Assembly: GCA_001899805.1 (NCBI GenBank)
Contig: MKWP01000014.1
Location: 372,001 to 436,000, forward strand
Source of the DNA: Lysobacterales bacterium 66-474
GTDB taxonomy: Bacteria > Pseudomonadota > Gammaproteobacteria > Xanthomonadales > Rhodanobacteraceae
Reading direction: 5' to 3'
Length of the DNA stretch: 64,000 bases
This document shows, piece by piece, positions 18,933-27,728 of this stretch. The notes beneath the pieces are model-generated. The model saw nothing but the letters and a program-made list of their open reading frames with translations, had not been told where the DNA came from and searched no databases. Position 1 is the stretch's first letter; every line of letters starts with the position of its first letter. A program made the position numbers and the translations under genes.

Positions 18933-20036
18933 ATGAGTGACCGCAGCGCCTTGAAAGAAATAGAAATGAGCTTTTTCCAGGAGGATTCGGAACAGCCGAT
19001 TCCGCCTGATAATGTAGTCGCGTACAATGAATTGCGTTCATGCGCGGACCTGAATCGTATGTATGGCGCTGGGAGTGGAAAGCTTGAGCTTCAGCCAGAT
19101 TTTCAGCGTGAGGTTGTGTGGAAGCGGTCAGAACAAGCACGATTCATTGATTCGCTCGTTAAGCGCCTCCCGATTCCAAGCATGTGTTTTAGTCTTGATG
19201 CAAAAACCCAGAAGTGGAAAGTAATAGATGGCCTGCAGAGAATGACCACTATTACCCAATTCTTGGGGACCGCGGAGTGGAGAATTGATAATTTAGACGA
19301 TATTCATCCGTTGTTAAAAGGTGCTACAAACTATCAACTTAAGAATGGCGATGAAGCACAAAAGTCAATATACGCAAGTGTTGAAGATATAAGTATACCA
19401 ATTACTGTGATCCGATGTGATTATGAAAATGACAGTCATACTAGATATTTATTTACGATATTCAATCGCCTAAATTCTGGCGGCGTTAGGTTGAACAACC
19501 AAGAAATTAGAAACTGCATATATTCAGGTCATTTTAATGATGAACTAAAAAAATTTGATCGCACGGACAGAAATTGGTCTCAGATCAAACGCAATATTTG
19601 GGGGCCAGTGGATCGATTTCGCTCGGTCGAGGTGGCGCTACGCGCGTTGGCGTTTACCGCCGGCTTGAAAAATTACGAAGGGAACCTTGCGGGATTTCTA
19701 AACATATTCATGCAAAAAGCGTCGAAGGCTTCTGTTGAACAAACTGCTGAGGTAATTACACAGTTGACAGAAGGCGCGGAGGGGGCGGCCGTGGTGTTGC
19801 GCGCACTAGGATCAACGAAAAAGGCCTTAACGCTGGTGGAGGCGGTCTTGGTCGGAGTCCTTTCTAATGTCGATACGATCCGGGATCGTGCTGACCGAGA
19901 TCAGTTTCTAGTTGATGCAGGAGCGCGTCTTTTACGTGAGCCTGAGTTTGCTGAAGGCGCGCGGTATGCCCTCGCTAGCGCTAAGACGGTGAAGGCAAGG
20001 CTGGAGAAGGCGGTGGCAATCTTCGGGCGGCCGTAA
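18933..20036 (+). CDS. DUF262 (ParB/GmrS-like) domain protein
   Basis: A 367-residue protein with an N-terminal DUF262 domain: LQPDFQREVVWK near residue 53, then IDGLQRMTTITQF with the DGxQR nucleotide-binding signature at residues 99-103, and FNRLNSGGVRLNNQEIRNC. DUF262 proteins include the GmrS half of type IV restriction systems and ParB-like NTPases. This one lacks the C-terminal HNH (DUF1524) nuclease of fused GmrSD. Base composition is clearly AT-richer than the neighbours, especially 19180-19580, which suggests horizontal transfer. RBS AGGGAGA precedes ATG 18933. The stop overlaps the next start (TAATG), implying translational coupling. Confidence 0.88.
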   Translation: MSDRSALKEIEMSFFQEDSEQPIPPDNVVAYNELRSCADLNRMYGAGSGKLELQPDFQREVVWKRSEQARFIDSLVKRLPIPSMCFSLDAKTQKWKVIDGLQRMTTITQFLGTAEWRIDNLDDIHPLLKGATNYQLKNGDEAQKSIYASVEDISIPITVIRCDYENDSHTRYLFTIFNRLNSGGVRLNNQEIRNCIYSGHFNDELKKFDRTDRNWSQIKRNIWGPVDRFRSVEVALRALAFTAGLKNYEGNLAGFLNIFMQKASKASVEQTAEVITQLTEGAEGAAVVLRALGSTKKALTLVEAVLVGVLSNVDTIRDRADRDQFLVDAGARLLREPEFAEGARYALASAKTVKARLEKAVAIFGRP

Positions 20037-20557
20037 TGTCGATCGAAGAGCTGCTCGCTGAGCTGGACTCCTGGTTCAACGAGCCGCATTTGACGCCACC
20101 CCGCGCCAAGTTTTTGTCAAAATTGGCGACACTCGAGTATTGTGGGTGGTTGGAAGAGCGTTTTGACGAATTGGTCATAAATGTTTCGATAGAGTGTGGC
20201 GTCCGTGATAATGAGGCGATCAAGGCGGTTATTAAAGCTACGCACGGGTTCACTTACAAATCGCATTTGCGCGAGATGTTGGTCGCGGCGATCGGCGAGC
20301 GTGGGGTCGACGCGGCCGAGAGGGCGATGTGTTTAGCGCATCCGAACCAGTTGGATACGTTGGTATCAGCGCTGTCTACATTGAAAATTGCTAGAGGTCA
20401 TTTGGCACATAATTCCAGCTTGGCCACGGTGCCTCAGCAGATAACCATTTACGCGCCGAGCTGGTGTATCAATCAGCAACGCATTGTTGCCAAGCAAATT
20501 AGTCATTTTGAGGTTTGTTTGCTTGCCGTTTCGCGTGCCATCCATGCTGCGGTTTGA
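20036..20557 (+). CDS. HEPN-like protein (MAE_28990/MAE_18760 type), partner of DUF262
   Basis: A 173-residue, mostly helical protein. It carries Arg120-GHLA-His125-Asn126 in a helix preceded by LDTLVSALSTLKIA, matching the R-x4-6-H motif of HEPN ribonucleases. The whole resembles the MAE_28990-like HEPN group (recognition from memory; a profile search would decide). HEPN proteins commonly act as RNA-cleaving toxins or effectors in defence and toxin-antitoxin systems. The start codon shares one base with the DUF262 stop codon, and the gene shares its AT-rich composition, so the two were probably acquired as a unit. Confidence 0.65.
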   Translation: MSIEELLAELDSWFNEPHLTPPRAKFLSKLATLEYCGWLEERFDELVINVSIECGVRDNEAIKAVIKATHGFTYKSHLREMLVAAIGERGVDAAERAMCLAHPNQLDTLVSALSTLKIARGHLAHNSSLATVPQQITIYAPSWCINQQRIVAKQISHFEVCLLAVSRAIHAAV

Positions 20558-20741
20558 AAGACAGCAAGGAACACTTGAAATTGGGGGCGGACGAACAAGA
20601 GGGGGTAAAAAAGAGAGGACGAAAAAAGGGGGCGGAGATACTTAACTTGGCCAGCGGCGGACCGAACGGCGTAGCGTCAGCCGTTGAAGAATTGCCCGTG
20701 TGCAGGCGTCCTCGCGGGGTGTGGGGATCAGGGGAGAATCG

Positions 20742-21620
20742 ATGAACGCATTGGTTCCAGTGCTGCTCGTTCTTGTTGCGTTGGCGGTTGGCTTGCTGCC
20801 CGTGCTTTTTCTCGTGTCCTGGGTTTGGTGGCAGCGCCGGCGCGATGCGCGCCGCTCGCCGCTCACCGATGAGTTGATGCACCTTCCCGGTGAACAGGCG
20901 CAGCGTGAAGCCGATCGCCTGATGGATGTCGCTGACGAGCGAATGCTGATCGCGGTCTTGATCGGCCCCATGATTCTTGCAGCTTGGTCGCTGCAAAAGC
21001 TTGGTGCCCGCTCTTTCCACTTCGGGATCACCGAGGCGGTTCTTCTGGCCTTGGTTTTGATTGTGGGGGTCTGGGCAACATGGTCGGCGTCGAAGGTGCT
21101 GCGTGCGCGGCGCAAGTACCTCGAAGGTCGCGCGGCGGAGCGCGCAACGGCGCAGGCATTGGCGTCGCTGGTGTCCAAGGGCTGTGCGGTCTACCACGAC
21201 ATTCCTGCAGACAAGTTCAACCTTGATCACGTGGTGGTGGGTCCAGGCGCGGTTTTCATGATCGAGACCAAGTCACGTCGCAAGCCCGCGACTCGCGGAA
21301 AAGCGAGTGTTGCGGTCAAGTTCAATGGCGAAGCGCTCGAATTTCCCGGTTGGCGCGAAACGAAGATGCTTGAACAGGCCCGCGCGCAGACTCGTTGGCT
21401 GAGTGACCTTCTGTACCGCAAGACGGGTGAGCGTGTACCGGTTGAGCCCGTGTTGGCGCTGCCGGGCTGGTATGTGACGTGTTCGGTGCCGTCGCCGAAT
21501 GTTCACGTCATCAACCCGAAGATGTGCCACTTCATGGCGGACGGCAAGGGCAAGCAGATCCCCGAGCCCCAGCGGCGCCGCATCATGACCGCGATCGAGG
21601 AGTGCTACAGCCGCGGTTGA
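20742..21620 (+). CDS. NERD-domain membrane protein
   Basis: A 292-residue protein. The first ~115 residues have a membrane helix at the extreme N-terminus (LVPVLLVLVALAVGLLPVLF) and two more near residues 70-115. The NERD (nuclease-related) domain follows, with ERATAQALASLVSKGCAVYH and a restriction-like NLDHVVVGPGAVFMIETKS that carries the D...ExK pattern. NERD proteins are predicted nucleases or DNA-processing factors and have been noted in defence contexts. The start at 20742 is set by GGGGAGAATCG. The 184 bases upstream (20558-20741) are purine-rich and hold no gene. Confidence 0.85.
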   Translation: MNALVPVLLVLVALAVGLLPVLFLVSWVWWQRRRDARRSPLTDELMHLPGEQAQREADRLMDVADERMLIAVLIGPMILAAWSLQKLGARSFHFGITEAVLLALVLIVGVWATWSASKVLRARRKYLEGRAAERATAQALASLVSKGCAVYHDIPADKFNLDHVVVGPGAVFMIETKSRRKPATRGKASVAVKFNGEALEFPGWRETKMLEQARAQTRWLSDLLYRKTGERVPVEPVLALPGWYVTCSVPSPNVHVINPKMCHFMADGKGKQIPEPQRRRIMTAIEECYSRG

Positions 21621-21654
21621 TCGTCCTCCGGGCGGACTCCCAATCTCAGCTTGG

Positions 21655-23676
21655 CTACAGCGTCGGGATGCCAAGACCGGCAAGCAGGTGGAATGCGGGA
21701 TCGTAGTAAGCCGGCGCGCGACTCGGATCGTCGACGCTGCCTTCCGGCACAACGATGACCATGCCTTGGCGCGCACGCGTAAGCAGCACACGGTAGGCGT
21801 TCAGGAGGTAGCGCTGGCGCGTGTCGCTGCGTACGTGTTCCCAACGCTTGCCTTTGAAGCTGAAGTGATCCCATTGACCGCCATTGATGCGCAGGTCGCC
21901 ATCCCATACAACGCACGTCCAGTCGAGCTCCAATCCTTGCACATGGAATTCCGTTGCCACGTCTTCGAGGTAGTAGGAAGACCGCACGTCCTGCTTGCTT
22001 TCGAGGAACCAGCGGACCGGGTCGACCTTGACGCGGACGTCGATCGCGTGCGGCTTCAGTCGCTGCGCCTGTGACGAGACGACGATGCCGTAGCGCTCGT
22101 TGCCGCGTGCCTGTTGGCGCAACCATGCTTTCGCGTGGTCCAGATGGCGGGTCAATCGGATCGGAAAATGAGGCAGTACGTCGGAGAGGGTTGCGCGTGC
22201 CGCTTCCACTTCCAGTGCCAGCAGCAAATTGACGAACTCGGAAACGCGTTCAGAGCGGAACGAGCGCATGGACGTGGCGAGGTGCAGTGCACTATCCCAA
22301 TGCGCACGCGGACTCGATCGAAGTGCTTCAAGCTCTGCGTCAGCGTGGTACTCGATTTCACGCAGTCGGGGTGACAGGTAAGTCTGCCAGTTGTCGAAGC
22401 ACGCGCGGATAGCGGCCAGCCATTCGCTGATACCCGCTTCGCCGGTGTTGATTTCCTGCCCGCTGCCAACGAGACAGACGACAACCGCCCAATCGTCATG
22501 CCGGTCCAGACAGGAGATGAGGAACTCGGGTTCGGACTCGCTGAAGCCTTCCACTCCCTTCTTTTGGCGCATGAAGCTGGACGTTTGGTGCAGGTCCCAT
22601 GCGCGCTGGGCTTCGTCGAACAGCGCGATGTGTTCAATGGGCGCGCCCGCGCTCGCGAGACAGTCATCGCGAAAATGATGCACGTTCTGGATGAATTGCT
22701 TGACGGCGCTGCGGGCTTCGCCAATGCGCAGTGCCTTTCCCGATTGCTTTGCGCGTGTCACCTGATCCCGTGCCAGCGCTTCATGTAGCACGCTCACCAG
22801 TGGGCCGTTTCCGGACAGGTACACGCTGTAGAGATTGTCTTCCTTGTCGGTATGCCGGTTGGCGATATCCAAGCCAACCAGCGTCTTGCCGGCACCCGGC
22901 ACGCCGGTCACGAAAAAGATGGCCTTTTCACCGCGGTGGCGTGCTTCGGCAATTAGTTCCGCAAGTCGATTCGCAGTGACCGTCAGGTTTTCGGCGCCGG
23001 CGTCGCTGCGGGAGATTTCCTCGACCGTATGTCCGGCATACAAGGCTCGCGCCGCTTCCACGATGGTGGGCGTGGGGTGGTAACGGCCGTGCTGCCATCT
23101 GTCAGGATCAATTTGCTCAGGTTGAAAGTGTTTCAGTCCGAGCTGGATGGCATCCGCCAGACTTTCGGAACTGCAGCGTAACGGCAGTGGAACGCCATCT
23201 TGGTGATGCCCGATCTCGATGCGCAGCGTCGTTGCGCCAGCTTTTGTGGCGACGAGTATCGGAACGATCGGAATCCGGTGGCTGGCTTCATGGAAGTTCT
23301 TGAGGTCCAGCGCGTAATCCCAGACTTGATCGATCGCGTCGCGCGTGTAATCGCGTGCGCCCACCTTGAACTCGAGGACGAACAAGACGTGCTCAAGCAG
23401 GAGCGCCGTGTCGACACGCAAACCCAGTCGCGGAATGTCGTATTCGAAGAACAGGGCGCCGTTGGCTGCGGCATACGGTGTGAGCAGTTTCTTCAGGATG
23501 GAGATTTGCTCCAGCCACGCCGCCTTTTGCGTGGTTTCGTCCGCGAAGCTGGACCAGCTTGCGAGTGCACCGATGATCAGGCGTGGGTCGTCCGCAAGGA
23601 ATTGCGGAATCGACGCTCCGTAGCCCCACCGCTTGCGCGATGCCGATTTGATGGCATGGTCCACCGGCTCCCCCAT
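21655..23676 (-). CDS. nuclease-helicase fusion (DUF2075, Schlafen-like helicase)
   Basis: A 673-residue protein. The N-terminal ~200 residues contain a restriction-endonuclease-like core, RVDTALLL (Asp89) followed by LEFKVG (Glu102, Lys104). A superfamily-1-type ATPase follows: Walker A GVPGAGKT with Lys264, Walker B ALFDEAQRAWD, a motif HVQGLELDWTCVVWDGDL, and the terminal YRVLLTRARQGMVIVVPEGS typical of DUF2075. Such proteins are predicted DNA/RNA helicases, often in defence islands. It is convergent with the NERD gene, 34 bases apart. Confidence 0.88.
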   Translation of the reverse strand: MGEPVDHAIKSASRKRWGYGASIPQFLADDPRLIIGALASWSSFADETTQKAAWLEQISILKKLLTPYAAANGALFFEYDIPRLGLRVDTALLLEHVLFVLEFKVGARDYTRDAIDQVWDYALDLKNFHEASHRIPIVPILVATKAGATTLRIEIGHHQDGVPLPLRCSSESLADAIQLGLKHFQPEQIDPDRWQHGRYHPTPTIVEAARALYAGHTVEEISRSDAGAENLTVTANRLAELIAEARHRGEKAIFFVTGVPGAGKTLVGLDIANRHTDKEDNLYSVYLSGNGPLVSVLHEALARDQVTRAKQSGKALRIGEARSAVKQFIQNVHHFRDDCLASAGAPIEHIALFDEAQRAWDLHQTSSFMRQKKGVEGFSESEPEFLISCLDRHDDWAVVVCLVGSGQEINTGEAGISEWLAAIRACFDNWQTYLSPRLREIEYHADAELEALRSSPRAHWDSALHLATSMRSFRSERVSEFVNLLLALEVEAARATLSDVLPHFPIRLTRHLDHAKAWLRQQARGNERYGIVVSSQAQRLKPHAIDVRVKVDPVRWFLESKQDVRSSYYLEDVATEFHVQGLELDWTCVVWDGDLRINGGQWDHFSFKGKRWEHVRSDTRQRYLLNAYRVLLTRARQGMVIVVPEGSVDDPSRAPAYYDPAFHLLAGLGIPTL

Positions 23677-23715
23677 TCGCCCAGGGTAACCGAAAGCGAA
23701 AAGAGCAAAAAGGCG

Positions 23716-24483
23716 TCAGGGACAATTTTCTGACAGGGCGACGGACACCTCGACTGAAACTCGGTCAGGCGCGTCCTTATAACCGGAGCCTTCCGCGAGC
23801 ATCCAGTCCACGGCGGCCTGGCAGTGGAGTTCGGTGGTGTCGACGCGCGGGATGTCCGGCGCGTCCCCTGCGCGCAACAGCATGCCGAACTCCGTGCAGC
23901 CGAGGATCACCGCCTGCGCGCCCGCGGCGTGCATCCGGCGCATGATCGTGATGAAGCGTTCGCGCGATGCCGCTTCCACGCGCCCCTTCACCAGCTCGTC
24001 GAAGATGATCTGGTGCAGCGCGTCCTGTTCTTCCGGCGTCGGCACGCTGATGGACAGGCCGTCGCGTTCCAGCCGTTCGCGGTAGAACGGCTGGGCCATG
24101 GTGAAGCGGGTGCCGAGCAACGCGGCGCTGCGGTGGCCGTCGGCCAGCAAGGCGTGGGCGGTGATGTCGGCAAGGTGCAGCACCGGAACGCTGACGGCCG
24201 CCTCGACCGCAGGCGCCACCCGATGCATCGTGTTGGCGCAGATCAACATGCCTTCGGCCCCGGCGTGTTCCAGCCGGCGCGCGGCATCCGCGAGGATGCG
24301 GCCGGCCGCATCCCAGTCATCGGCGTGTTGCAGGCGCGCGATCTCGGCGAACTCGACACTCCACAGCAACAACCTGGCCGAGTGCAGGCCGCCCAGGCGC
24401 GCGGCCACCAGCTCGTTGATGCGCTGGTAGTAGTGCAGGGTGGATTCCCAGCTCATGCCACCGATCAGCCCGATGGTTTTCAT
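23716..24483 (-). CDS. aspartate/glutamate racemase family protein
   Basis: A 255-residue cofactor-independent racemase-type enzyme. The paired catalytic cysteines are Cys82 in MLICANTMH and Cys196 in VILGCTEFGML. The N-terminus MKTIGLIGGMSWESTLHYYQ is typical of the YgeA/aspartate racemase group. It probably interconverts L- and D-amino acids in the cytoplasm. The start at 24483 is the family start. The gap to the next gene (24484-24695) contains no recognisable feature. Confidence 0.9.
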   Translation of the reverse strand: MKTIGLIGGMSWESTLHYYQRINELVAARLGGLHSARLLLWSVEFAEIARLQHADDWDAAGRILADAARRLEHAGAEGMLICANTMHRVAPAVEAAVSVPVLHLADITAHALLADGHRSAALLGTRFTMAQPFYRERLERDGLSISVPTPEEQDALHQIIFDELVKGRVEAASRERFITIMRRMHAAGAQAVILGCTEFGMLLRAGDAPDIPRVDTTELHCQAAVDWMLAEGSGYKDAPDRVSVEVSVALSENCP

Positions 24484-24695
24484 GCCGTGCAACGCCCGAT
24501 GGATGAAAGCGGGAATTCTCGCATAAGGAAAAACAGGGCTCACCGTCGACTGTCCAGCAGGTCGCCGGTTTCGATGGAGGTCTTTTAGGTCGGCCGATCT
24601 TCCTTGGCCCGAACTCCCGGCCCAGTTGCCGCTCGATCATTCGGCGGAAGCAGTCGGGGTCAAGGCCAGGAAACCAGGAGGGCAGCGTCGACGCT

Positions 24696-24986
24696 TTACG
24701 CAGCGATCCGCTCGATCCGCGCGACTTTCTTGCCCAGTGCGCGATGCGCTTCTTCGAGGTCGTAGTCGGCCTGCAGGCCCAGCCAGAAGCGCTCGCTGGT
24801 GCCGAGCGCGACGGCGAGTCGCACGGCGGTGTCGGCGCTGACGCCGCGCTTGCCCAGCACGATTTCGTTGATGCGGCGCGGTGGCACGCTGGCAGCGCGG
24901 GCGAGGGCGTTCTGGCTGATGCCAAGTGGCGCAAGGAATTCTTCGAGCAGCACTTCGCCGGGGTGGATGTTGGGCAGGGTGTTCAT
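24696..24986 (-). CDS. HigA-family antitoxin, second tandem copy
   Basis: A 96-residue helix-turn-helix protein of the HigA/VapI type: IHPGEVLLEEFLAPLGIS, then QNALARAASVPPRRINEIV and SERFWLGLQADYDLEEA. It lies 31 bases after another HigA gene and has no toxin gene of its own, giving the order HigB-HigA-HigA. It may be a divergent duplicate, an orphan from a lost module, or a second regulator of the same promoter. The two HigA proteins differ substantially in sequence, so the copy is not recent. Confidence 0.87.
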   Translation of the reverse strand: MNTLPNIHPGEVLLEEFLAPLGISQNALARAASVPPRRINEIVLGKRGVSADTAVRLAVALGTSERFWLGLQADYDLEEAHRALGKKVARIERIAA

Positions 24987-25017
24987 CGTGGGGAATGCAG
25001 CAGGGGAAACGGTGCTC

Positions 25018-25311
25018 TCAGGCTGCAGCGAGCTTGAGCTTGCCGACCTTTTGCAAATCGACTTGTTGCCGTGCCAGCCAGAGGTCATGGTTGTCCTGCA
25101 TGGTCAACCAGCTTTCCGGCGAACGGCCCAGTGCCTTGGAGAGGCGCAGCGCCATCTCGGGCGTAACGCGGCTGCTGCCGTTGAGGACACGGCTGAGTGT
25201 CGACGCCGCCACGCCCAGCTTGTCGGCGAGCACCCGCCCGCTGATGCCGTTCGGATCGAGATAGACGTTGGTGATGAACTCACCGGGGTGGGGAGGGTTG
25301 TACATGGCCAT
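25018..25311 (-). CDS. higA: HigA antitoxin
   Basis: A 97-residue HTH_XRE antitoxin beginning MAMYNPPHPGEFITNVYLDP, with recognition region LADKLGVAASTLSRVLNGSS and the family ending SPESWLTMQDNHDLWLARQ. It neutralises the upstream RelE-like toxin and probably represses the operon. Its start codon overlaps the toxin stop (TGATG), so the two are translationally coupled in the inverted toxin-first order usual for higBA. Confidence 0.92.
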   Translation of the reverse strand: MAMYNPPHPGEFITNVYLDPNGISGRVLADKLGVAASTLSRVLNGSSRVTPEMALRLSKALGRSPESWLTMQDNHDLWLARQQVDLQKVGKLKLAAA

Positions 25312-25589
25312 CAGTGATAATCCTCGTAATCCAGAACGTAGGCGTTGCCATCGCGGAATTCGAACGTGACCCGCCAGTTGCCATTGACCGAAATGGACCA
25401 GCGTCCACGCATGGCGCCCTTGAGCGGGTGCAAGCGGAAACCGGCAATGTCCATGTCGTCGATCGTCAGCGCGGTGTCAAGTGCTGCCAGTTGCATCCGG
25501 AGCCGCTTGGCGTGGCTGGCCTGGACGCCAGACGTTGTTCCGGTTTCGAACAGCCGGCGCAGGCCCTTGTGCCGGAACGATTTGATCAT
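25311..25589 (-). CDS. higB: HigB toxin, RelE/ParE superfamily
   Basis: A 92-residue toxin of the type that cleaves mRNA on the ribosome. It begins MIKSFRHKGLRRLFETG and contains the core FRLHPLKGAMRGRWSISVNG and the end NWRVTFEFRDGNAYVLDYEDYH, all diagnostic of the HigB group of plasmid-maintenance killer proteins. First gene of the higB-higA-higA set. The GCAAC/GTTGC palindrome directly upstream (25593-25610) is the likely operator. Confidence 0.92.
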   Translation of the reverse strand: MIKSFRHKGLRRLFETGTTSGVQASHAKRLRMQLAALDTALTIDDMDIAGFRLHPLKGAMRGRWSISVNGNWRVTFEFRDGNAYVLDYEDYH

Positions 25590-25592
25590 GCC

Positions 25593-25610
25593 GCAACTGT
25601 ATCATGTTGC
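25593..25610. promoter_or_regulatory. putative HigA operator
   Basis: GCAAC-TGTATCAT-GTTGC is an 18-base site with perfect 5-base arms, four bases upstream of higB. A palindrome at the start of the toxin gene is the usual HigA autorepression site. Contact bases are unknown. Confidence 0.5.
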
Positions 25611-25726
25611 GCACCACGCAACAAGCAGCGGCCGGCGTCGGCTCGCCGGGCATGGCCCTGCACGTGCGAGCCCAGGTCTCCGCTGCTATGTTCGCCGCGG
25701 TCCGGGTGAATGAAAGGGGTGCCGCA

Positions 25727-27724
25727 ATGAAAGGTCCGATCCGCCATCGGTGGCCGCTTCTGTTCGCGTTGTTGCTCTGCGCAGCCTGCGCCAGTGCCGC
25801 CGACAATCCGCCCCCGAAGTATCCGTCGCTGCCGAGCGAAACCCCGGCGCACTTCACGCCGGACCATTCCAGCTTCGGCTACACGATCCGCGACGTGATG
25901 ATCCCGATGCGCGACGGCGTCAAGTTGCACACGGTGATCATGCTTCCCAAGGGCGCGCACGATGCGCCGATGCTGCTCACGCGCACGCCTTACGACGCGG
26001 GCAGCATGGTGGCCCAGACCGAACACGACCAGCTCAGTGGCAACATGGGCACGGCGCTGCAAAGCCATGACGGTTTCGACAACGCGGTGCCGGTGATCGT
26101 CGAGGGCGGGTACATCCGCGTGATCCAGGATGTGCGCGGCAAGTACGGTTCCGAGGGCGACTTCGTGATGAACCGTCCGCTGCGCGGGCCGCTCAACGAC
26201 ACGCCGGTGGATGAGGCGACCGACACCTGGGACACGATCGACTGGCTGGTCAAGCACGTGCCGGAAAGCAACGGCAAGGTCGGAGACCTTGGCATTTCCT
26301 ACGACGGCTACGAGGCGCTGGTCGCCATGGTCCACCCGCACCCCGCGCTGAAAGTGGTGGTGCCGATGAATCCGATGGTCGACGGCTGGATGGGCGACGA
26401 CTGGTTCCACAACGGCGCGTTCCGCCAGCAGAACCTGCCTTACGTGTACGACCAGGTGGCGACCCGCGACAACAAGGCGGTGTGGTGGAGCAACTACTAC
26501 GACGATTACGACCTGTACATGCACTACGGTTCGGCCGGCGCCATGGGCAAGGCATACGCGATGGGGCAGCTCGGTTTCTGGAACAAGCTGACCGCGCACC
26601 CGGCCTACGACAGTTTCTGGAGCGCGCAGGCGATGGACAAGATCCTCGCCAAGCTGCCTTTGCAGGTACCCGTGATGCTGGTCCATGGGCTGTGGGACCA
26701 GGAGGACATCTACGGCCCGATCGCGGTGTACAAGGCCATCAAGCCGAAGGACACCGGCAACGACATGGTGTACCTCGTGATCGGGCCATGGCATCACGGC
26801 CAGCAGGTCGAACCCGGCAGCCATCTCGGCGCCATCCACTTCGGCAGCGAAACCGGCACGTATTTCATGCAGCACATCCTGGCGCCGTTCCTCGCGCATT
26901 ACCTGAAGGACGACGCGCCGGCCAATCCGGTCGCGCCGGTGACGGCGTTCCGCACCGGCAGCAACCAATGGGAGCGCCTGACGGCATGGCCGCAAGGTTG
27001 CGCTACCGGCTGCGGCATCAAGCCCACGCCGTTCTACCTGCACGCCGGCGGCAACGCGGGCTTCACGGCGCCCACCGCAACCGAGGCCCAAGACACGAGT
27101 TACGTATCCGACCCCGCCAAGCCGGTGCCGTACCGCACGCGCCCGGTGCTGCCCGTGGGTTACAGCGGCGAGATGACATGGCCGCGCTGGTTGGTGGACG
27201 ACCAGCGCGAGTTCTCGGGACGCACCGACGTGGCGACCTTCGAGTCGGCGGTGCTCGACCACGACGTCACCATCGCCGGCCAACCCAAGGTGCACCTGGT
27301 CGCCGCCACCAGCGGGACCGATTCGGACTGGGTGGTGAAGCTGATCGACGTCTACCCGGACCAGGTTGCCGCGGAGCCGGATTCGGGACTGCAGCGCCTG
27401 GGCGGCTACCAGCTCGGGATTGCGATGGATATCTTCCGCGGCCGCTACCGCACCAGTTTCTCCACGCCGCACGCGTTGGCGCCGAACCAGCCGTTGCTGT
27501 ACCGCTTCGAGCTGCCCACCGCCAACCACGTGTTCCGCGCCGGCCACCGCATCATGGTGCAGGTGCAGTCGAGCTGGTTTCCGCTGTACGACCGCAACCC
27601 GCAGACCTATGTCAAAAACATCTTCTTCGCGCAGCCCGCCGACTACGTGAAGGCGACGCAAAGCATCTACCACGCACCCGGCGAGGCGAGCTACATCGAG
27701 CTGCCGGTGGTGCAGATGCATTAA
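25727..27724 (+). CDS. CocE/NonD-type hydrolase, alpha-amino-acid ester hydrolase-like
   Basis: A 665-residue secreted enzyme with an apparent signal peptide (WPLLFALLLCAACASA) and an S15/CocE alpha/beta-hydrolase core. Ser191 sits in GISYDGYEAL, Asp324 in VHGLWDQED and His356/357 in IGPWHHGQQ. A C-terminal jelly-roll domain (LDHDVTIAGQPKVHL onward) is typical of cocaine esterase, alpha-amino-acid ester hydrolases and glutaryl-7-ACA acylases. A likely role is hydrolysis of acyl or aminoacyl esters or peptides in the periplasm; the exact substrate is unknown. The start at 25727 is chosen for the GAAAGGGG RBS and signal peptide. Confidence 0.9.
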   Translation: MKGPIRHRWPLLFALLLCAACASAADNPPPKYPSLPSETPAHFTPDHSSFGYTIRDVMIPMRDGVKLHTVIMLPKGAHDAPMLLTRTPYDAGSMVAQTEHDQLSGNMGTALQSHDGFDNAVPVIVEGGYIRVIQDVRGKYGSEGDFVMNRPLRGPLNDTPVDEATDTWDTIDWLVKHVPESNGKVGDLGISYDGYEALVAMVHPHPALKVVVPMNPMVDGWMGDDWFHNGAFRQQNLPYVYDQVATRDNKAVWWSNYYDDYDLYMHYGSAGAMGKAYAMGQLGFWNKLTAHPAYDSFWSAQAMDKILAKLPLQVPVMLVHGLWDQEDIYGPIAVYKAIKPKDTGNDMVYLVIGPWHHGQQVEPGSHLGAIHFGSETGTYFMQHILAPFLAHYLKDDAPANPVAPVTAFRTGSNQWERLTAWPQGCATGCGIKPTPFYLHAGGNAGFTAPTATEAQDTSYVSDPAKPVPYRTRPVLPVGYSGEMTWPRWLVDDQREFSGRTDVATFESAVLDHDVTIAGQPKVHLVAATSGTDSDWVVKLIDVYPDQVAAEPDSGLQRLGGYQLGIAMDIFRGRYRTSFSTPHALAPNQPLLYRFELPTANHVFRAGHRIMVQVQSSWFPLYDRNPQTYVKNIFFAQPADYVKATQSIYHAPGEASYIELPVVQMH

Positions 27725-27728
27725 GGCG

